NCBI GenBank assembly: GCA_030148065.1
Contig: JASBUC010000052.1
Span: 1-49,071, forward strand
Reading direction: 5' to 3'
Length of the DNA stretch: 49,071 nucleotides
Origin: Legionellaceae bacterium
GTDB taxonomy: Bacteria; Pseudomonadota; Gammaproteobacteria; Legionellales; Legionellaceae
How positions within the stretch are numbered: the first letter of the stretch is position 1; each line of letters starts with the position of its first letter. The notes beneath the pieces are model-generated. The model did no database searches. It saw only the letters and a program-made list of their open reading frames with translations, and was not told the origin of the DNA. Made by a program: the position numbers and the translations under genes. This document shows, piece by piece, positions 36,012 through 43,588 of this stretch.

Positions 36012-37661
36012 TTGAAGATTAGAAAGATCCCAATAGAAGAGAGTCAAAAGAGTGTCTTAACAGACTTATCAAGCCTGCTTTGGCAACTGCCCCAAAAAGA
36101 CGTTAATCGATTTCTAGGGCAGCTTTGCCGTGCGAAAGAGTTGAGAGCTGAGGCAAAGAAGCAAAGAGAAAAAGATGCTGTGGAGACTCGTTTGGGTGAG
36201 TCCCTGCCACAGTTTTATTCCGAACAGTTTAGTGATAGTGCCTTAGAGGAAGCGGTTGACAGCTTTGTACAAAAGGGACGACTCAATCTGAGCAGAACCG
36301 AGCAAGCAGCAGAAGAGCTTTACTCTGACTCAAACAGAAGCAGTAGTATCGACTCTGATGGGACGTCTTTGCTTGCAAAAACAGACAGCGAGTTTGCCGT
36401 TAGTGAGGGTGAGACGCAAGATCCGCTCTTTAAGAGCACCTTTGCTGAGTTTTTTAACACTCATAAACTCTCTTTTATGCATGAAGATGGCAACTCAATA
36501 CTCTTTAAGGTTGAAAACTTGGAGGGGACGGAGGCTGCTGTTTTAAAAGTTGGTTGCCTTGAAGAGGGGTATGAAGCATTGTGTCTAGACGGCGCGATTG
36601 CTGATATGGATGGGTTTTCGGTTGAAACGCTTTATCGAAACAGTGAGTTTTTCTTTGAGGGCGATCAAAGAACGATGGAAGTGATGCCCTTCTACCAACA
36701 AAGTCTAAAAGATTACGCAAAGGCTGAGAGCGATTTTGAACGAGAAAGTTTTTTGCCAATCGCCAAACAACTGTTGGCTCATTTACGAACGCTTAATCAA
36801 AAAGCCATTCTTTTTAGTGATCCCGGCTGTAAAAACTGGATGGTGATTGAAAAAGAAGGGCGACCATCATTGGTTGCGGTTGATAAAAAGTCACTCAAGA
36901 GCAAGCAGGCTTTGATGGACTCTCGTGATCCGTTACTTTTGAGTCCTGGCTACATTGCACCGGAATTTAAACAAAAAGGCAAGCGTCGAAGGATGCTGGA
37001 CATCAACCAGGCCCATGCCTTTCTATATGGAAAGTGGCTCTATGAGTTATTGACTTTGAAAGAGGCAAATTCAGAGGATGCGCTCTTTCAATTAGTCAAT
37101 GGCAGGCAGCTTGAGCGACGCGAAATAATGAGTGGCGAGAACTTTTCCTTTCAAGCGCCTTTTTTTAAAACCCTTTATGGCCAACAACTAAAACGCTTAA
37201 TTTGTGCCTTAGTGCAACCCGAGCCATCAAAACGCCTAAGCCTTACACATGCCGCCGTAGTGCTAGAGATTTTAAGCGCTTTAGCAGAGGATAAGCCTTT
37301 GTCTTTAACCCAAAGTGAAACGCGCTTAAAGGACTATTATCTCGCAAAACTTAAGAGTAGTAGACCAGAGGCGCATCAGCGCTTGCAAGAGGCGTTTAGT
37401 CATCCAATAAAAGCAAAGTTTGCGCTTATTCAATTGCTTTGTTTGATGAGTGAGTATTCAAATGACTCGCAGTTTGCCAATCAAGCAAACGCTAATGGGA
37501 CCGGCCGTTATAGCCCGCAGTTTCATCAACCAGACTCAGAAGACACCGACAGCGAATCATCGACAAAGCTTGCCCTAAAAGGGTATGAAATCGATGAGGA
37601 GCTAAGTGGGCCATCAGAAGATGAGTGGTTTGATGATGATTGTGGGTTTGACTTTTCTTAA
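36012..37661 (+). CDS. Degenerate protein-kinase-like protein (probable pseudokinase, 549 aa)
   Basis: Kinase fold at about residues 145-435 after a charged, partly disordered N-terminus. Lys179 (AAVLKVG) is in the ATP-lysine position. The catalytic loop reads FSDPGCKNWMV: Asp270 and Asn275 keep the D-x4-N spacing, but HR and the usual Lys position are lost. The DFG motif is replaced by VDKK (Asp291). The APE end is intact as GYIAPE (313-318), followed by LYGKWLYELLT and a PEPSKRLSLTHA block typical of kinase C-lobes. Weak or no phosphotransfer is expected. The tail is extremely acidic (Asp/Glu/Ser). The start is TTG 36012 with AAGGA 7 bases upstream; TATAAT at 35978-35983 precedes it. Divergent from the other kinase gene. 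Confidence 0.82.
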   Translation: MKIRKIPIEESQKSVLTDLSSLLWQLPQKDVNRFLGQLCRAKELRAEAKKQREKDAVETRLGESLPQFYSEQFSDSALEEAVDSFVQKGRLNLSRTEQAAEELYSDSNRSSSIDSDGTSLLAKTDSEFAVSEGETQDPLFKSTFAEFFNTHKLSFMHEDGNSILFKVENLEGTEAAVLKVGCLEEGYEALCLDGAIADMDGFSVETLYRNSEFFFEGDQRTMEVMPFYQQSLKDYAKAESDFERESFLPIAKQLLAHLRTLNQKAILFSDPGCKNWMVIEKEGRPSLVAVDKKSLKSKQALMDSRDPLLLSPGYIAPEFKQKGKRRRMLDINQAHAFLYGKWLYELLTLKEANSEDALFQLVNGRQLERREIMSGENFSFQAPFFKTLYGQQLKRLICALVQPEPSKRLSLTHAAVVLEILSALAEDKPLSLTQSETRLKDYYLAKLKSSRPEAHQRLQEAFSHPIKAKFALIQLLCLMSEYSNDSQFANQANANGTGRYSPQFHQPDSEDTDSESSTKLALKGYEIDEELSGPSEDEWFDDDCGFDFS

Positions 37662-37739
37662 CCGTAAACTGCGATTTGTTGTGAAATTTTTTGCCAAAAC
37701 GTTACAAAAATCACCTTTTTTAGATTAGAGTCCTAAAAA

Positions 37740-37767
37740 TGGGCACTTTGGAGTCTCACGGGTATAG
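37740..37767 (+). repeat. Dispersed repeat copy (TTTGGAGTCTCA type)
   Basis: Plus-strand TGGGCACTTTGGAGTCTCAC followed by GGGTATAG. The minus strand of 29597-29625 is nearly the same. It ends 12 bases before the nitronate monooxygenase start and supplies TATAG in the promoter area. Confidence 0.45.
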
Positions 37768-37779
37768 AGGGAGTTATGC

Positions 37780-38886
37780 ATGCGTAACCAAATCACGATC
37801 TTGGCAAGGCGACTGAATCGGGTGGCTCCTGTGATTGTGCAGGCACCGATGGCGGGAGGGATTACCTCGCCTGAGTTAGTCGCCGCGGTCTCCCATGCTA
37901 AGGGCTTAGGCTCATTTGCAACGGGCTACCTAAGCACCGAGCAAGTAAGAGTGGGCCTTCGTCAAATTAAAGAGCAAACCAATGAGCCCTTTGCGGTTAA
38001 CTTATTCATCCCCAATCAGGTAGAAGTAGATGAGGCGCAAGTGCTCGATTATCAAAAAGCACTGAATCAATTTAGAGAAGCGCTAAGTTTGCCCACACAA
38101 GATGACGTGCCAGAGAACCTCATTCCTCATGATAATTTTGCAGAAGTGGTTGATGAGCTGATCTTGCAAGAGGTACCGGTGGTGAGCTTTACTTTTGGTA
38201 ATCTCCCCCCTTGGGCTATTGCCGCCTTTCAGGAGAAGGGTACTTATTTGATGGGAACGGCAACCTCCTTAGAAGAAGCGCTAGCCTTAAGAGAGTCCGG
38301 CATCGATGCCATCGTCTTGCAAGGAACAGAAGCAGGCGGTCATCGAGGCAGCTTCTTTAAGGAGGGAGGCATGCCTTTATCTGAGTTAGTGCCATTGGTA
38401 GCTGCAAGAATCCAAGACAGACCTTTAATTGCCGCGGGTGGCATCATGAATGGTGCAGACATTAACAAGACCCTAAAATTAGGGGCTGATGGCGTACAAA
38501 TGGGGACGGCTTTCTTATTAACAGAAGAGAGCACGGCCAAAGAGGCTTACCGCCAGGCTTTAGATGCAATGCGAGGTTGTCAATCGGATCCAACAACCTT
38601 GACGAAGTTTTACTCAGGCAAATCAGCAAGAGGGCTTGAGACAGAATTTGTAAGAGAGATGCGTAACATGCGCTTTCCAAATGGCTTACCGCCGTACCCA
38701 GTCATTAATTCTCTAACCGGGCCAATTCGAAAAGAAGCAGCAAAGAGGGGCAATCAGGAGTTGATGTCCCTTTGGGCAGGACAAGGCATTAGCAAGCTGC
38801 CTGAAGAGAACATAAAAGCAGGTGCGCTACTAGAGAGGCTTCGGGCAGACATTAATCTTGCCTTGGAAGAGAGAACGGCTCTATAA
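37780..38886 (+). CDS. Nitronate monooxygenase / 2-nitropropane dioxygenase-family flavoprotein
   Basis: FMN-dependent TIM-barrel enzyme of 368 residues that oxidatively denitrifies nitroalkanes such as propionate-3-nitronate; some relatives are enoyl reductases. N-terminal PMAGGITSPELVAAVSHAKGLGSFATGYL is the family signature. GIDAIVLQGTEAGGHRG near residue 175, PLIAAGGIMNG near 215 and GADGVQMGTAFLLTEES near 235 form the FMN-phosphate site with the likely catalytic His in GGHRG. ATG 37780 is used because the overlapping ATG at 37776 meets a stop. Housekeeping-type gene among accessory genes. Confidence 0.93.
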   Translation: MRNQITILARRLNRVAPVIVQAPMAGGITSPELVAAVSHAKGLGSFATGYLSTEQVRVGLRQIKEQTNEPFAVNLFIPNQVEVDEAQVLDYQKALNQFREALSLPTQDDVPENLIPHDNFAEVVDELILQEVPVVSFTFGNLPPWAIAAFQEKGTYLMGTATSLEEALALRESGIDAIVLQGTEAGGHRGSFFKEGGMPLSELVPLVAARIQDRPLIAAGGIMNGADINKTLKLGADGVQMGTAFLLTEESTAKEAYRQALDAMRGCQSDPTTLTKFYSGKSARGLETEFVREMRNMRFPNGLPPYPVINSLTGPIRKEAAKRGNQELMSLWAGQGISKLPEENIKAGALLERLRADINLALEERTAL

Positions 38887-38953
38887 GCAAGTGTCACTAA
38901 AGAGTTATAATGTCAGGCCGACAGAGTCATTAAAGACAAACAGAGAGAGAGTT

Positions 38954-39541
38954 ATGCGTTTTCTTGCCTTATGTATGATGCTGCCATTGACTGCCATGGC
39001 TGCAAACGCCAATCCATCAGCAGCGGATGAACTTCAGGCCTATTGTACGAAAAATGGGGGCGAAGTTGAGAGCATGAGTGTTGAATATCAGGACTTAAAT
39101 GGGGCGCGAGTTGAAGGTTTTACCAAGGATTTTTGCTCGTTTAACATCGATAACGGCTTGATTGCGGTTGGCCTTGAGACCTTTAGCTCTGAAAAATCAA
39201 ACATTGCAGCAACCTTGATTAAGAAATTAGATCCCTTAGAAGAAGACTCTGTGCTTTGGCAAGGAAGCTACAACAACCCCTCGCTTAATGTTTGTAAAAA
39301 CCTAGGGGGCAGCGAGGTGGTTTTTAATGTTTCCTCTGGTGGTTTTGCCGATGAAAAAGGCGAAAGTGACATATGCGTCTTTGGGGATGGCTCGATGGTT
39401 AGCGCTTGGTCGTTGATTTACATGGCAAATGGTAGAACAGGCTATGATCAAGTCAAAAATGCGGTCAAATCAGAGCCCATCAATATGAACATTCCAGGAA
39501 GTAGCACACAAAAAAACACGGATAAGGCTGCCTTGCCATAG
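38954..39541 (+). CDS. Secreted DUF333-like protein with two repeats
   Basis: 195-residue exported protein. Signal peptide MRFLALCMMLPLTAMAANA with cleavage near residue 19. The mature protein shows two DUF333-like units. The first has NPSAADELQAYCTKNGGEV and a later CSF; the second has NVCKNLGGSEVVF and CVFGDGSMVSAWSLIY. The second fits the short DUF333 motif of a cysteine pair around GG and an aromatic D-G-S-x(4)-W box. The function of this periplasmic or surface family is not known. ATG 38954 has GAGAGAG just upstream; the frame is open earlier into the preceding gene, but that lacks a signal peptide. Confidence 0.75.
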   Translation: MRFLALCMMLPLTAMAANANPSAADELQAYCTKNGGEVESMSVEYQDLNGARVEGFTKDFCSFNIDNGLIAVGLETFSSEKSNIAATLIKKLDPLEEDSVLWQGSYNNPSLNVCKNLGGSEVVFNVSSGGFADEKGESDICVFGDGSMVSAWSLIYMANGRTGYDQVKNAVKSEPINMNIPGSSTQKNTDKAALP

Positions 39542-39574
39542 GGGCTGCTAAGACTAGCAAGGCAAATATTGGTC

Positions 39575-39580
39575 TATAAT
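39575..39580 (+). promoter_or_regulatory. -10 box before the Wip-like phosphatase
   Basis: Perfect TATAAT; the -35 is unclear. Transcription would begin near 39587, which argues against the TTG at 39589 and for the ATG at 39610 as translation start. Confidence 0.4.
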
Positions 39581-39609
39581 AATACTTATTGATTGTATTT
39601 TATGGATCC

Positions 39610-41061
39610 ATGGCGTCTTTTGAACCTGATTTATTGAACGTTCTTCTCAGCATTCATGCGCCAGAGTTGGTGAATGAGCCGGCCTCTCTTTCTAAAAGGC
39701 CCACCCCTCGAGCATTGACTCATCGAAATGTAGCAAGAGGCGATTTACATGGTAATTCGCTCGCTCTGTTGCATTTTTTAATCGAAAACAGCGTCTTTGA
39801 GCTTAATGAGTCATCTTATGATGATTTTTATAGAGCGTATTATCTTCAAGGAAATTTTTCATTACCAGAGCAGAAAGAACGAATTGAGCGCGCGATTGAG
39901 CAGTTATCTCTTAGCGCAGAAGAGGTCAAAGCCGCACTTATTCGCTTTGTTGGAGATGAACTAGTTGATCGGGGTAAAAATGATTATTTCACTCTCTTAT
40001 TGTTTAATGTATTAGATGAGTTTGAAGTTCCCTTTGAGATTTATCAGTCTAATCATACCCTTGAGTTTCATTTAGGGTATGAAGCGTTAATAGAGAATCA
40101 TAAAACTGAACTCTTTGCCTATCGACAAGCAAAAGAAGAGTTAGCCGCTGCTCGACTAGAAGGGCTCTCTGGGCCTGCGCTTGCAGCCTTAGAAGAGGCC
40201 TTTACTCGAGCTCGGGATGCTTATAATCATGCCCTGTCAGATCGCGTGATCACAGCGCCTGTTATGGAGAGCCCGGTTTTGACTCAGTCGTTGCAAGGAC
40301 TCAATCAGTACTTAAGTGCGGGGCTTATTAGTCCTACTGAGCTCGATGATCTGGTGGTGACTCATCAAAAACATCATAAGGCTTTAGGTTACTCCCTAAC
40401 AAGTGAGGGCATAATGCTCTACAGTCATGCGCCGATTGACATTGCTCTAATTGAGTCGCTGGCTCTTAGCTTTAATGTGCCTTTTAACGATGAAACGCAT
40501 AGCGCACTGGCTGAGAGCATTCATAGGATTAATGAACACTACAGCCGGGAACTGTTGTCTGGCAATCTAAAAAATTTAATTAATACACAGGTGATGGCAG
40601 CAGCAGCACAAGGCCTTGGCATTGATAAGCAGGCCCATCCTTTAGAATACTTATGCTTTAACCGAAAATACAAGGATGTGCAGCGACTTCCAACTCATAG
40701 AAACTACGCAGTTCACTACATTCACGGCCATGACTCTAAAATGCAGCGTAATAGCCCTTCTCATATTACTTGTCTGAATTCATATTTTGGTCAGTTTGAT
40801 CGAGATAAAGTGGCGTTAACGGGTTCGCAAGTTGAAAATCGTATTTATCACGAAGATGGGGTCTCTTTATGGGTATATAAACAGGCCTTGCAGCAGCTTG
40901 TAGAGGAAGATGAGTCGTACGAGAGTGATGATGAATACAGTACTTTGAGTGAGCACTCAGGCTCTTCAAGCTTTTGGCAGCAAAAAAAGGCAGAGCAGGC
41001 AGCAGAAGACAAAGACGTGCAACACAAAGAAAAGCCGCGAGCAGGACAGTCTAAAAATTAG
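39610..41061 (+). CDS. Wip-like PPP-family Ser/Thr or Tyr phosphatase, candidate Dot/Icm effector
   Basis: 483 residues from ATG 39610. The metallophosphatase motifs are present in order. GDLHGN is at 44-49 (metal-binding Asp45 and His47), GDELVDRG at 115-122 (Asp116, Asp120, Arg121), SNH at 147-149 for the usual GNH(E), His273 in MLYSHAP, and HGHD at 372-375. The GDLHGN...GDxxxDRGxND pattern with a long helical insertion (about 155-255) is what I know from Legionella WipA/WipB-type phosphatase effectors. The C-terminal 60 residues are acidic, Ser-rich and disordered. A metal-dependent phosphoprotein phosphatase acting in the host is the best reading; the family resemblance is from memory and not searched. 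It overlaps the convergent channel gene by 4 bases. Confidence 0.82.
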   Translation: MASFEPDLLNVLLSIHAPELVNEPASLSKRPTPRALTHRNVARGDLHGNSLALLHFLIENSVFELNESSYDDFYRAYYLQGNFSLPEQKERIERAIEQLSLSAEEVKAALIRFVGDELVDRGKNDYFTLLLFNVLDEFEVPFEIYQSNHTLEFHLGYEALIENHKTELFAYRQAKEELAAARLEGLSGPALAALEEAFTRARDAYNHALSDRVITAPVMESPVLTQSLQGLNQYLSAGLISPTELDDLVVTHQKHHKALGYSLTSEGIMLYSHAPIDIALIESLALSFNVPFNDETHSALAESIHRINEHYSRELLSGNLKNLINTQVMAAAAQGLGIDKQAHPLEYLCFNRKYKDVQRLPTHRNYAVHYIHGHDSKMQRNSPSHITCLNSYFGQFDRDKVALTGSQVENRIYHEDGVSLWVYKQALQQLVEEDESYESDDEYSTLSEHSGSSSFWQQKKAEQAAEDKDVQHKEKPRAGQSKN

Positions 41062-41870
41062 GGTTCATACTCATCAATTTTTTTCTCAAGTCTTGAGATC
41101 CTCTGTAAGAGGCTGTCGAGTTTTTTATCAAGCCGCAATTCATCTTGATGCACCGTCTCCATTTTCTCTAAGGTTTTTTTTACGCTGGCTTTTCGATCGC
41201 GTTGAACAAAGAGGGCAGCAAAGTTTGCTGTAATGATGGAGAAGATCCCCATGCCAATTAAGATTAAAACGCCAGCAAATAAGCGCCCTGCCGGTGTTTT
41301 GGGGGTAATGTCACCATAGCCAACGGTACTAATGGTCACCCAAGCCCACCAAATACCATCTTGTAAGCTGTTAACACCAGGCTCTAAGGCATCGATAATG
41401 AGGCCTGAGAGCACTAAGAAAATGGCGGCAGCAAAGACGGTGGTGTCGAGTCGGTTGTCGGTTAAAAATTTAATCGAGGTCGTTAACCAAGGAATGATTA
41501 ATCCCACGATAAAAAAGTAGCGCACTATACGAAGCAAGGGACTAATGCTTGTTTGATGGCTAAAAAGGAGAGGTAGGCCAAGCACAATGATTAAGAGATT
41601 CATCCAATTCTGCTTAATATAGTTTTTTTTATCCTGGACCAGATAGACCAGCGTGCTGGTCTCAATGATAAAAAAGGCCCAAACTAACAAATAAAATTGA
41701 TGAATATCAGCCAGAGCAGTCTCACCTTTTAAGCTTGAATGCCATTGAATGAAGAGCCAAACAACCACCCACAGTGAGATAAAATTAAAGAGATCATCCC
41801 ATTTCTTGGCCGTTTTTGATTCGTGCTCTGCGACGCCCGCCAGACCAAAATATTTTGATAAGTTGTTCAT
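41058..41870 (-). CDS. Voltage-gated-type potassium channel
   Basis: 270-residue ion-transport protein from ATG 41870 (AGGA is 5 bases upstream; the longer frame to 41921 is less likely). Helices S1-S4 occupy about residues 28-130, with two Arg in the S4-like region LLRIVRYFFIVG. The pore helix and selectivity filter WWAWVTISTVGYGD have TVGYGD at 182-187, followed by S6 (LFAGVLILIGMGIFSIITANFAALF). The C-terminal 45 residues are a charged coiled coil that likely tetramerises the channel. The filter predicts potassium selectivity. Inner-membrane protein with a role in potential or turgor control. Confidence 0.92.
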   Translation of the reverse strand: MNNLSKYFGLAGVAEHESKTAKKWDDLFNFISLWVVVWLFIQWHSSLKGETALADIHQFYLLVWAFFIIETSTLVYLVQDKKNYIKQNWMNLLIIVLGLPLLFSHQTSISPLLRIVRYFFIVGLIIPWLTTSIKFLTDNRLDTTVFAAAIFLVLSGLIIDALEPGVNSLQDGIWWAWVTISTVGYGDITPKTPAGRLFAGVLILIGMGIFSIITANFAALFVQRDRKASVKKTLEKMETVHQDELRLDKKLDSLLQRISRLEKKIDEYEP

Positions 41871-42064
41871 CCCTTTCCTATTATGTTTTTTAATGGTTGC
41901 GAAACGATTTTTGGATAGCATAACGTAGCAATTTGCAACTCGCTAGCCTGAGTTACCCGCTACCCTTCATGCGAGCTTTTATCAAGGAACGCGGGTATAG
42001 TCGATTTTCCCTTATTTTAAGGGTAAGATTTCAAACTTTGATGAGTTCAAAGGTCAAGCTTTAA

Positions 42065-43432
42065 GTGAAAAACATAGAAGTCATTATCCTTGCTGCTGGC
42101 AAGGGCACGAGGATGTGCTCCAAACGCCCTAAAGTGTTACAACAATTGGCGGGTCGTACTTTACTCTCATGGGTGCTGCAAGCGGCCAACGTTCTAAACC
42201 CTAAAACAATACACGTGGTGTGTGGTCATAAAGCAGACGAGCTGCAAGCGGCATTTTCTAATGAGCGCATCAACTGGGTGTTGCAAAAAGAGCAGTTGGG
42301 AACCGGGCATGCGGTGGCAGAGTGCTTGCCGTTTTTAGCAAAGGACAGCCAAGTGTTAGTCTTAAGTGGTGATGTGCCCTTGCTCTCATCTTTAACCTTA
42401 GAGCGCTTAGCAGAAAAGGCAGAGCATTACCAAATGACTTTGATTACTGCAAAGCTAGGTAAACCAGACGGTTTAGGGCGGGTGATTCGAGACAAAGATG
42501 GCAGACTCCTTGCCATACGAGAAGAAAAAGATGCCTCTGCAGAAGAGACCTTAATTCAAGAAATATACTCAGGTGTGATGCTGGCTAATGCTGATTTTTT
42601 ACAACGCAAGGTACCAAAATTAAGCAACGACAACGCTCAGAAAGAGTATTACCTAACAGAGCTTATTGAAATGTGTCGCCATGATGGGGCTGAGATTGGT
42701 AGTGTGCAGCCACTTGAGACGATTGAAATTGAAGGGGTGAATGATTTAGTGCAATTAGAGTCTCTTGAGCGCCTGGTGCATAAAAGGGAGGCCATTCGCT
42801 TAATGAAGCAAGGCGTCCGAATTTTAGATGCCGCGCGAGTTGATTTTAGAGGTCAGCTGGAGGCCGCTTCTGACGTTGAAATTGATTCAAATACCCTGTT
42901 TGAGGGTAAGGTTATTTTAGAAGAGAACGTTAAAATCGGCCCAAATTGTGTGATTAAAGATGCTCATTTAAAAGAGGGGGTAGAAGTCTACGCCAATACT
43001 TTAATTGAAGGTGCGGTGATTGAAAAAAAGGCTAAAGTGGGTCCTTTTGCTCGCATTAGACCGGGTACGGAGCTAGGCGAAGGCGCGAAAGTGGGCAACT
43101 TCGTCGAAATGAAAAAAACCAAACTGGGTAAGGGCTCAAAAGCAAATCACTTAAGCTATGTCGGGGACTGTATTACAGGGGATAAGGTTAACATTGGTGC
43201 CGGTACTATTACTTGTAATTACGATGGGGTTAATAAACACCAGACGATGATAGAGGATGAGGCCTTTGTCGGCTCCGGCACGCAATTGGTTGCCCCCGTT
43301 CGTGTAGGCAAAGGGGCGACCATTGGAGCTGGCACCACCTTACGGCAAGAGGCACCAGATAATAAACTAACCCTTAGTTTAAAGAGATGTAAAACAGTAG
43401 ATGGTTGGCAGCGACCTAAAAAGAAAGAATGA
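42065..43432 (+). CDS. glmU: Bifunctional UDP-GlcNAc pyrophosphorylase / GlcN-1-P acetyltransferase GlmU
   Basis: Makes UDP-GlcNAc for peptidoglycan and LPS. 455 residues (E. coli 456). The N-terminal uridyltransferase has LAAGKGTRMCSKRPKVLQQL at about 8-27 and the GTGHAV and LSGDVPL motifs. The C-terminal left-handed beta-helix of hexapeptide repeats contains the acetyltransferase site with KKTKLGKGSKANHLSYVGD and GAGTITCNYDGVNKH. The start is GTG 42065. A TATAGT -10-like box lies at 41996-42001. GlmS follows after a 156-base gap holding a palindromic repeat, so glmU-glmS is the usual pair. Confidence 0.97.
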   Translation: MKNIEVIILAAGKGTRMCSKRPKVLQQLAGRTLLSWVLQAANVLNPKTIHVVCGHKADELQAAFSNERINWVLQKEQLGTGHAVAECLPFLAKDSQVLVLSGDVPLLSSLTLERLAEKAEHYQMTLITAKLGKPDGLGRVIRDKDGRLLAIREEKDASAEETLIQEIYSGVMLANADFLQRKVPKLSNDNAQKEYYLTELIEMCRHDGAEIGSVQPLETIEIEGVNDLVQLESLERLVHKREAIRLMKQGVRILDAARVDFRGQLEAASDVEIDSNTLFEGKVILEENVKIGPNCVIKDAHLKEGVEVYANTLIEGAVIEKKAKVGPFARIRPGTELGEGAKVGNFVEMKKTKLGKGSKANHLSYVGDCITGDKVNIGAGTITCNYDGVNKHQTMIEDEAFVGSGTQLVAPVRVGKGATIGAGTTLRQEAPDNKLTLSLKRCKTVDGWQRPKKKE

Positions 43433-43464
43433 GTTAGATCTGAGTTACGACTAACATTCCCTAA

Positions 43465-43542
43465 CCTACGTTCCGTGGCTTGTCCGCGGAATCCATGGTT
43501 AAGAATAGCCTGGGTCCCTCGGACAAGCCGAGGGACGTAGGG
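43465..43542. repeat. RPE-like palindromic repeat, copy 1 (78 bp)
   Basis: Begins CCTACGTTCCGTGGCTTGTC and ends in CGAGGGACGTAGGG, with inner palindromes around GTCCGCGGA and around CCCTCGG/CCGAGGG. The outer ends CCTACG/CGTAGG are complementary. A second copy at 49002-49071 is nearly identical. The wording GGCTTGTCCGCGG...GGACAAGCCG is like the palindromic elements known in Rickettsia and seen in other intracellular bacteria. It lies between glmU and glmS. Confidence 0.75.
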
Positions 43543-43588
43543 TTTGTTAGTTACGAGATACAAGCAAGATATGAAAAGGTGAGGGGAT

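Noticed and set aside
36012-37661. Frameshifted or broken kinase gene
   Set aside because: The frame is intact from start to stop with kinase-like blocks in order; the motif changes look like pseudokinase evolution, not decay.
43433-43588. glmS ribozyme or GlmZ-like control element before glmS
   Set aside because: The gap is filled by a palindromic repeat; no ribozyme core was recognisable, and the ribozyme belongs mainly to Firmicutes.
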